64,000 nt of DNA from Streptomyces curacoi. Its GTDB lineage: Bacteria; Actinomycetota; Actinomycetes; Streptomycetales; Streptomycetaceae. The DNA is taken from assembly GCF_001513975.1 (NCBI RefSeq), contig NZ_KQ947985.1, positions 372,001-436,000 of the forward strand. Direction: 5' to 3'. Below are positions 59,224 through 64,000 of the stretch, one piece after another. The stretch's first letter is position 1, and every line of letters starts with the position of its first letter. The position numbers were made by a program, and so were the translations under genes. Below the pieces are notes generated by a model. The model had not been told where the DNA came from. It did not search any database and worked only from the letters and a program-made list of their open reading frames with translations.

Positions 59224-61299
59224 ATGCGCATTCCGTTGCCGATCATCAGAACGAACAGTGACTCGCACCCTGGGGGCCGGGCCGCCCTGACCTGCCGGTT
59301 CCGGTGTGGTGACGCCTGTTTCCACGAGGTGCCCAATACCACCACGAACCCGTACGTAGGGGACGTAATCGCCGAAGCCGTCAGCCGCCGTACGACGCTG
59401 CGCGCCGCCGCCGTCGTCACCGCGGCCGCCGCCGTGGGCGCCTCCGCCACCGTCGCCGCGCCGAAGGCGGGCGCCGCCGAGGCCGCCGCCGCGACCGAGC
59501 GGACCGGCACCTTCGGCCGCGGCGCCCGTGGCCTGCGCTTCACGCCCGTCGCGCCCAACACGCACGACACCGTGACCATCCCGGACGGCTACGCGCAGAA
59601 CATCGTCATCCGCTGGGGCGAGCCCATCCTGCGCGGCGCGCCCGCGTTCGACCCGGACAACCAGACCGGCGAGGCGCAGTCCAAGCAGTTCGGGTACAAC
59701 AACGACTTCCTCGCCCTGCTCCCGCTGCCGGGCGAGCGGAACCGGCAGATCCTCGTCGCCAACCACGAGTACACCGATGAAGTGCTCATGTTCCGTGGCT
59801 ACGACGCCGACAACCCCACCCGGCAGCAGGTCGAGGTCGCCTGGGCCGCGCACGGGCTGTCCGCCGTCGTGGTGGAAGGGGACCGCAGGAGCGGGAAGCT
59901 GACCGCCGTGCCGCGGCACCCGCTCAACCGGCGGGTCACGGCCACGACGGAGTTCAAGGTCACCGGCCCGGCCGCCGGCTCCGACCTGCTGAAGACCTCC
60001 GCCGACCCGAGCGGCACCAAGGTCCTCGGCACCCTGAACAACTGCTCCGGCGGTGTCACCCCGTGGGGCACCACCCTGCACGGCGAGGAGAACTTCAACC
60101 AGTACTTCGCCAACGCCACCCGTACGACCGACAAGCGGTACGGACTGGGCACGGGCGCGAGCGAGCGCAAGTGGGAGCGGTTCGACAAGCGGTTCGACGT
60201 GGCACAGGAGCCGAACGAGCCGCACCGGTTCGGGTACGTCGTCGAGCTCGACCCGTACGACCCCACCTCCAAGCCCCGCAAGCACACCGCGCTCGGCCGC
60301 TTCAAGCACGAGGGCGCGACCGTGCGGCTGACCGAGGACGGGCGGCCCGTCGTCTACTCCGGGGACGACGAGCGCTTCGACTACTTCTACAAGTTCGTCG
60401 GCAGCAAGCGGATGAAGAAGGGGTCCTCGCGGGCGGTGCGGGAGCACAATCTCTCGCTGCTCGACGAGGGGACGCTCTACGTCGCCAAGCTCACCGGCGA
60501 CTCCCCGGCCATCGAGATCGACGGGAGCGGGAAGCTGCCCGCCGACGGCGAGTTCGACGGCAGCGGAGAGTGGATCCCGCTGGCCACCGCCACGGCCGAC
60601 GGCGCCGTCTCGCACGTCGAGGGCATGACGGCGGACGAGGTGTTCGTCTTCACCCGCATCGCTGGTGACAAGGTCGGCGCGACGAAGATGGACCGGCCCG
60701 AGGACATCGAGCCGAACCCGCACACCGGCAAGGTGTACGTCGCCCTCACCAACAACTCCAACCGCGGCAAGAGCGGCTACGCCGGCGTCGACGAGGCCAA
60801 CCCGCGCATCGGCAACAAGCACGGCCAGGTCCTGGAGCTGACCGAGCGCTGGAACCGCGCCGACAGCAAGAAGTTCGCCTGGTCGCTGTTCCTGGTGGCC
60901 GGCGACCCGAACGACCCGGCCACCTACTTCGCCGGGTTCCCGAAGGAGGACGTCTCCCCGATCTCCTGCCCGGACAACGTCGCCTTCGACTCCTACGGCA
61001 ACCTGTGGATCTCCACCGACGGCAACGCCCTCGGCTTCCACGACGGCCTCTTCGGTGTCGCTACGCGCGGTGAACGGCGTGGTGAGCTGAAGCAGTTCCT
61101 GAGCATGCCGAAGGGCGCGGAGACCTGCGGCCCGGTCATCCAGGACCGCCGGGTGCTCGTCGCGGTGCAGCACCCGGGCGAGATCGACGGTGCGACGGCC
61201 GAGAAGCCGCTGAGCAACTGGCCCGAGGGCCCCGGCAAGCTCAACCGCCCGGCGGTCGTGGCGGTGTGGCGCAAGGACGGCTGCGACATCGGCGCCTGA
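59224..61299 (+). CDS. PhoX-family (DUF839) secreted alkaline phosphatase
   Basis: The 691-residue protein has a Tat signal at an internal position: SRRTTLRAAAVVTAAAAVGA near residue 55 after a hydrophilic leader, as usual for PhoX. Conserved PhoX blocks include YNNDFLALLPLP, LVANHEYTDEVLMF, NNCSGGVTPWGTTLHGEENF, RPEDIEPNPHTGKVYVALTN and PDNVAFDSYGNLWISTDGN. The family uses Fe and Ca to release phosphate from esters outside the cell. AGGGAGA precedes the ATG, and a PHO box lies upstream, so phosphate starvation should induce it through PhoP. Confidence 0.92.
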   Translation: MRIPLPIIRTNSDSHPGGRAALTCRFRCGDACFHEVPNTTTNPYVGDVIAEAVSRRTTLRAAAVVTAAAAVGASATVAAPKAGAAEAAAATERTGTFGRGARGLRFTPVAPNTHDTVTIPDGYAQNIVIRWGEPILRGAPAFDPDNQTGEAQSKQFGYNNDFLALLPLPGERNRQILVANHEYTDEVLMFRGYDADNPTRQQVEVAWAAHGLSAVVVEGDRRSGKLTAVPRHPLNRRVTATTEFKVTGPAAGSDLLKTSADPSGTKVLGTLNNCSGGVTPWGTTLHGEENFNQYFANATRTTDKRYGLGTGASERKWERFDKRFDVAQEPNEPHRFGYVVELDPYDPTSKPRKHTALGRFKHEGATVRLTEDGRPVVYSGDDERFDYFYKFVGSKRMKKGSSRAVREHNLSLLDEGTLYVAKLTGDSPAIEIDGSGKLPADGEFDGSGEWIPLATATADGAVSHVEGMTADEVFVFTRIAGDKVGATKMDRPEDIEPNPHTGKVYVALTNNSNRGKSGYAGVDEANPRIGNKHGQVLELTERWNRADSKKFAWSLFLVAGDPNDPATYFAGFPKEDVSPISCPDNVAFDSYGNLWISTDGNALGFHDGLFGVATRGERRGELKQFLSMPKGAETCGPVIQDRRVLVAVQHPGEIDGATAEKPLSNWPEGPGKLNRPAVVAVWRKDGCDIGA

Positions 61300-61322
61300 G
61301 CCGGCAGCGACCGGTGACGGTG

Positions 61323-62267
61323 CTACGGGAGTGCTGGGACCGGCGGCTGCCGCTCGCCGTCGCGTTCCAGCCACTCCCGGTAGGCCGGTGCCTGCCGCGC
61401 CGCCTCCCAGTACGCCTCCTCCAGGGCGGGGTAGACGCCGTCCAGGTCCGTCTCCGTACGGGCCGCGAGGAGCAGCCGTACGCCGAGGGGGTCGCCGCGC
61501 AGGCGCCGTACCGCCATGGTGGGGGTGTCGGCGTGGGTCGGCTGGCAGACGGTGACCACCTCGCCGGTGGCCACCAGGGCGTCGGCCGTGTAGTAGTCGC
61601 CGTGCAGGACGTGCGGGTTGACGCCGGCCGTGCGGAACATCCGCTGGACGGCGTCCCACTCGCCGTCGACCGTGGGGTCGATCATCCAGCGGTCGTCGGC
61701 CAGGTCGCGCAGGTCGACCTCCGGTTTCGCCGCCGCCGGGTGATCGGCGGGCAGTGACACGAACTGCGGCTCGCGTTCCATCAGCACGCGCAGCCGAAGC
61801 TCCGGTGGGATGCGCAGGGGGTAGCCCTCCACCTCGTGCACGAAGGCGACGTCCAGCTGGCCGTCGGCGACCATGCGCAGCAGGGCGTTGGGGGAGACGT
61901 TCATATGGAGGGTCGGGTCCTGGCCGTGGCCGCGCAGCCGGCGCAGCCAGCCCGCCAGGGCCTTGCTGGCCGTCGAGCCGACGCGCAGCTGCGGGCCGCC
62001 CGCCGCGGCTGCCCTCGCCTCGGTGACCAGGGCACGCATATCGGCCACCAGGGGGCGGGCGCGGCTGAGGACGAGGCGGCCCAGCGGGGTGGGGCGGCAG
62101 CCGGATCTCGCGCGCAGGAACAGCGCGCCGCCCAGTTCCTGCTCGATCCGCCGCAGTTGGGTGCTGAGCGACGGCTGGGCGACGCCCAGTTGGCGCGCGG
62201 CCCGGTGCAGACTGCCGGTGTCGGCTATGGCGCACAGCGCGCGGAGGTGCCTCACCTCAAGTTCCAT
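61323..62267 (-). CDS. snpR: LysR family regulator of snapalysin
   Basis: The 314-residue protein has an N-terminal LysR HTH (LRALCAIADTGSLHRAARQL, GVAQPSLSTQLRRIEQELGG) and a substrate-binding effector domain. It is divergent from the snapalysin gene over 176 bp; in Streptomyces, LysR genes in this arrangement activate the neighbouring small neutral protease gene. The gene name is transferred on that context. The effector is unknown. Confidence 0.88.
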   Translation of the reverse strand: MELEVRHLRALCAIADTGSLHRAARQLGVAQPSLSTQLRRIEQELGGALFLRARSGCRPTPLGRLVLSRARPLVADMRALVTEARAAAAGGPQLRVGSTASKALAGWLRRLRGHGQDPTLHMNVSPNALLRMVADGQLDVAFVHEVEGYPLRIPPELRLRVLMEREPQFVSLPADHPAAAKPEVDLRDLADDRWMIDPTVDGEWDAVQRMFRTAGVNPHVLHGDYYTADALVATGEVVTVCQPTHADTPTMAVRRLRGDPLGVRLLLAARTETDLDGVYPALEEAYWEAARQAPAYREWLERDGERQPPVPALP

Positions 62268-62269
62268 GC

Positions 62270-62296
62270 CCTTGGAGACTAAAGCGGAACCAAAGG
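62270..62296. promoter_or_regulatory. Candidate LysR site in the snpR-snpA region
   Basis: CCTTGG and CCAAAGG form an imperfect inverted repeat around about 14 bp, starting three bases before the regulator's start. It suits LysR autoregulation, but the match is modest. Confidence 0.35.
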
Positions 62297-62443
62297 TTTC
62301 ACCAGCCGCACAAACCCCCTCGGAAGCCGGTCAATCCGGGCACCGATAGGACCGCGCTATCGCCGGTTGCCATCATCACAGCCGCCGCACAGGGGCCGAA
62401 ACTCACGTGTTGAACGACTCACCCCCCACCTAGGAGTCCTTCG

Positions 62444-63100
62444 ATGCGTATGCGCATGTCCCTGTCCGCCCGTACGGCGGCGGTCCTCACCCTCAGTCTG
62501 GCAACGGCCGGGCTGGGCACGGCGGTTCCCGCCGCCGCCGCTCCCGTCCACGCCGGCTACGTCGCCAAGTCCGCCGACTCCGAGGCAAGCCGGGCCTTCT
62601 TCCAGGCCGTCCTGGAGTCGGTCGCCGAGAAGCGCGCCGCGAACCCGAAGGCCGCCGCGGCCGTCACGGTCGTGTACGACGCCTCCCGCGCGCCCACCTT
62701 CCGCGCCCAGATAGCCCGCAGCACCGAGATATGGAACGGCTCGGTGTCGAACGTCAAGCTGCAGGAGGGCTCCAACGCCGACTTCACCTACCGTGAGGGC
62801 AACGACCCGCGTGGCTCCTACGCCTCCACCGACGGGCACGGCAACGGCTACATCTTCCTCGACTACCAGCAGAACCAGGAGTACGACTCCACGCGGGTGA
62901 CCGCGCACGAGACCGGCCATGTGCTCGGGCTGCCCGACCACTACGAGGGGCCGTGCAGTGAGCTGATGTCGGGCGGCGGGCCCGGCCCGTCGTGCACGAA
63001 CGCGATTCCGGACGCCAACGAGCGGGCCAGGGTCGAGCGGCTGTGGGCGAACGGGTTCGCTGCCGCGATGGACAAGGCGCTGCACAAGGCCGCGCGCTAG
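62444..63100 (+). CDS. snpA: Snapalysin, secreted small neutral metalloprotease (M7)
   Basis: The 218-residue preproprotein has a signal peptide ([20 protein letters not shown], cleaved near AAAAP), a short propeptide and a mature domain of about 140 residues with zinc motif [11 protein letters not shown] (His155, Glu156, His159, Asp165). The third zinc ligand is Asp, the hallmark of snapalysins. Two later cysteines in [20 protein letters not shown] likely form the disulfide. TAGGAGT precedes the ATG. The divergent LysR protein is its probable activator. Confidence 0.94.
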   Translation: MRMRMSLSARTAAVLTLSLATAGLGTAVPAAAAPVHAGYVAKSADSEASRAFFQAVLESVAEKRAANPKAAAAVTVVYDASRAPTFRAQIARSTEIWNGSVSNVKLQEGSNADFTYREGNDPRGSYASTDGHGNGYIFLDYQQNQEYDSTRVTAHETGHVLGLPDHYEGPCSELMSGGGPGPSCTNAIPDANERARVERLWANGFAAAMDKALHKAAR

Positions 63101-63131
63101 CGCGCCGTTCTCAAGGACCCACCCCCCACAT

Positions 63132-63166
63132 GGCGCGGTCGCCCTCCTGCACAGGGCGGCCGCGCC
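63132..63166 (+). terminator. Terminator after snpA
   Basis: GGCGCGGTCGCCCT pairs with AGGGCGGCCGCGCC over 14 positions with one wobble, loop of seven bases. Confidence 0.82.
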
Positions 63167-63209
63167 GGCGTGTGGTCCGCCCAAGAGCTCGGGTGGTGTG
63201 TCGTGGTGG

Positions 63210-63256
63210 GCGGCTGCGGGTTGTGGGTGGCTGGTCGTGCAGTTCCCCGCGCCCCT
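63210..63256. repeat. Streptomyces dispersed intergenic repeat
   Basis: The stretch contains GGCTGGTCGTGCAGTTCCCC followed by GCGCCCC. From memory, closely similar strings recur in many intergenic regions across Streptomyces genomes. Only one copy occurs here. Confidence 0.55.
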
Positions 63257-63268
63257 TCGAGGTTGGCT

Positions 63269-64000
63269 TCAGTGCGGGGAAGCGATTGCTCGTGCCGCCG
63301 CTACCTCTTGCCGTAGTGGCTCCAGGACGCTCTCCGGTGAGCCTGTGAGGTCCGTGCGGACCGCGTAGAGGGTCTCGGCCTCCCGCAGGCCCTCCGCCAA
63401 CTCCTTCAGCTGACGCGCCACCTGCGCCACCTCGCCCGCCGACGGCGGAGCCGCCCCGTGTTTCACGCGGACCCGTGCCGCGGTCGTCGCGTCCACGATG
63501 CGCTCCACGGCGACGACCAGCGGCCACCACGCCGCCGCCCGGCGTCCGGTGGGCGGCGGCTCGGTCAGGGCGCGCTGGAACTCCGTACGGATGGCGGAGA
63601 GGTCCCGGTAGAGGCGGCGCCGCATGCGGGCGCGGGCCGGCGGGTCGACGGCGTCCGGTCCGAAGGCGCCCTCCACATAGCGCGCGGTGTCGTCCACCGC
63701 GTCGGCGAGCCGGTCGCCGACCCGCGTGTGCCAGCTCTCCGGCCACAGCAGATAACCGGCGACGAGCGCGATCGCGCAGCCCAGGAGGGAGTCGACCAGG
63801 CGAGGCAGCAGCAGCGCGGTGCCCGCGCGGTTCAGGACGTCCGACAGGAGCAGGATGACGGGGGTGATGGCGGCCGTCTGGTAGCCGTAGCCGCGCGGGG
63901 TGAAGGCCGGGATCAGCGGCGCGAGCAGCAGCATCGCCGGTACGTCCCACCAGCCGCGCGGCACCTCCGCGAGCACCGCCGCCGCGATGACCAGGCCGGC
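63269..64000 (-). CDS. FUSC family membrane protein, C-terminal part; 5' end beyond window
   Basis: The visible 243 residues start within a hydrophobic region (AGLVIAAAVLAEV...VPAMLLLAPLIPAF) and include GYGYQTAAITPVILLLSDVL and LLPRLVDSLLGCAIALVAGY, then a cytosolic helical domain rich in Arg/Ala/Glu. This is the second half of a fusaric-acid-resistance-like (FUSC/YccS) membrane protein, probably an aromatic compound exporter component. The conserved PRLVDSLLGCAIAL element typifies the family. The gene is convergent with snpA. Confidence 0.82.
   Translation of the reverse strand, partial: AGLVIAAAVLAEVPRGWWDVPAMLLLAPLIPAFTPRGYGYQTAAITPVILLLSDVLNRAGTALLLPRLVDSLLGCAIALVAGYLLWPESWHTRVGDRLADAVDDTARYVEGAFGPDAVDPPARARMRRRLYRDLSAIRTEFQRALTEPPPTGRRAAAWWPLVVAVERIVDATTAARVRVKHGAAPPSAGEVAQVARQLKELAEGLREAETLYAVRTDLTGSPESVLEPLRQEVAAARAIASPH

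Noticed and set aside
59128..62235. Open frame of over 1000 codons on the minus strand
   Set aside because: It lies opposite the PhoX gene and in another frame of the LysR gene, both of which have clear family motifs; its translation is low complexity.
63459..63474. Possible third parS (TGTTTCACGCGG...)
   Set aside because: Only the left half matches; the right half of the palindrome is missing. The same holds for GTTTCACGGCAAC near 52706.

Overview
The window is high-GC actinobacterial chromosome with strong third-position GC bias, abundant GTG starts, translational overlaps (ATGA, GTGA) and perfect GC-rich terminator hairpins. Gene content points to Streptomyces: two branched-chain 2-oxoacid dehydrogenase (bkd) operons, K15-type penicillin-binding enzymes with a Ser-Gly-Cys motif, snapalysin with a divergent LysR regulator, and a PAS-GAF-SpoIIE-HATPase phosphatase. 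Two near-perfect parS sites (about 10.73 kb and 48.65 kb) suggest a core region within the origin-proximal parS cluster. From memory, the gene order resembles the S. coelicolor segment from metG to paaN. I saw no prophage, insertion sequence, CRISPR array, tRNA or rRNA.

Layout. 0-12 kb: paaN (cut by the left edge) is divergent from a 3-hydroxyacyl-CoA dehydrogenase/TetR operon. An Lrp regulator (BkdR-like) is then divergent from bkdABC, followed by mobA-moeA-K+ channel. 12-18 kb: an ABC drug-efflux pair, a quinone oxidoreductase, a repeat-rich membrane protein, a PadR regulator and the proteasome activator bpa, which ends in a ladder of 18-bp repeats. 18-26 kb: two divergent Ser/Thr kinases, then the second bkdABC operon. 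25.5-34.5 kb: tandem K15-type DD-peptidases, GntR-MFS, a methyltransferase, a maleylpyruvate isomerase family protein, a nitrilase-fold amidase, a LURP-one protein, a GlxA-type AraC regulator and a cupin. 34.5-48.5 kb: thioredoxin-NHL protein, M18 aminopeptidase, large acyl-CoA dehydrogenase, secreted intradiol dioxygenase-like protein, SseB-like protein, TetR-MFS pair, pirin, AI-2E family transporter and a regulatory phosphatase. 48.6-64 kb: aspS, an AbiEii-like nucleotidyltransferase, small unknowns, pectate lyase, DoxX, metG, a vWA protein, a PHO-box-preceded PhoX phosphatase, snapalysin with its LysR regulator, and a FUSC protein cut by the right edge.

The most useful new signals are regulatory or structural. 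(1) A palindrome shared at 16 of 18 positions by the paaN/3-HAD divergent promoter and the bkdR/bkdA divergent promoter suggests that one TetR repressor ties aromatic/acyl-CoA breakdown to branched-chain acyl-CoA supply. (2) parS lies inside the moeA/channel gene junction. (3) A Crp-type site and a long AT-rich palindrome precede the second bkd operon. (4) Four tandem 22-bp hairpin units precede the quinone oxidoreductase. (5) The bpa stop codon seeds a tandem ladder of in-frame TAGs. (6) Two related palindromic elements sit in frame inside unrelated genes. (7) Mutually exclusive hairpins sit in the pectate lyase leader. I did not find a convincing new multi-gene defence or biosynthetic system; this is mostly conserved core chromosome.
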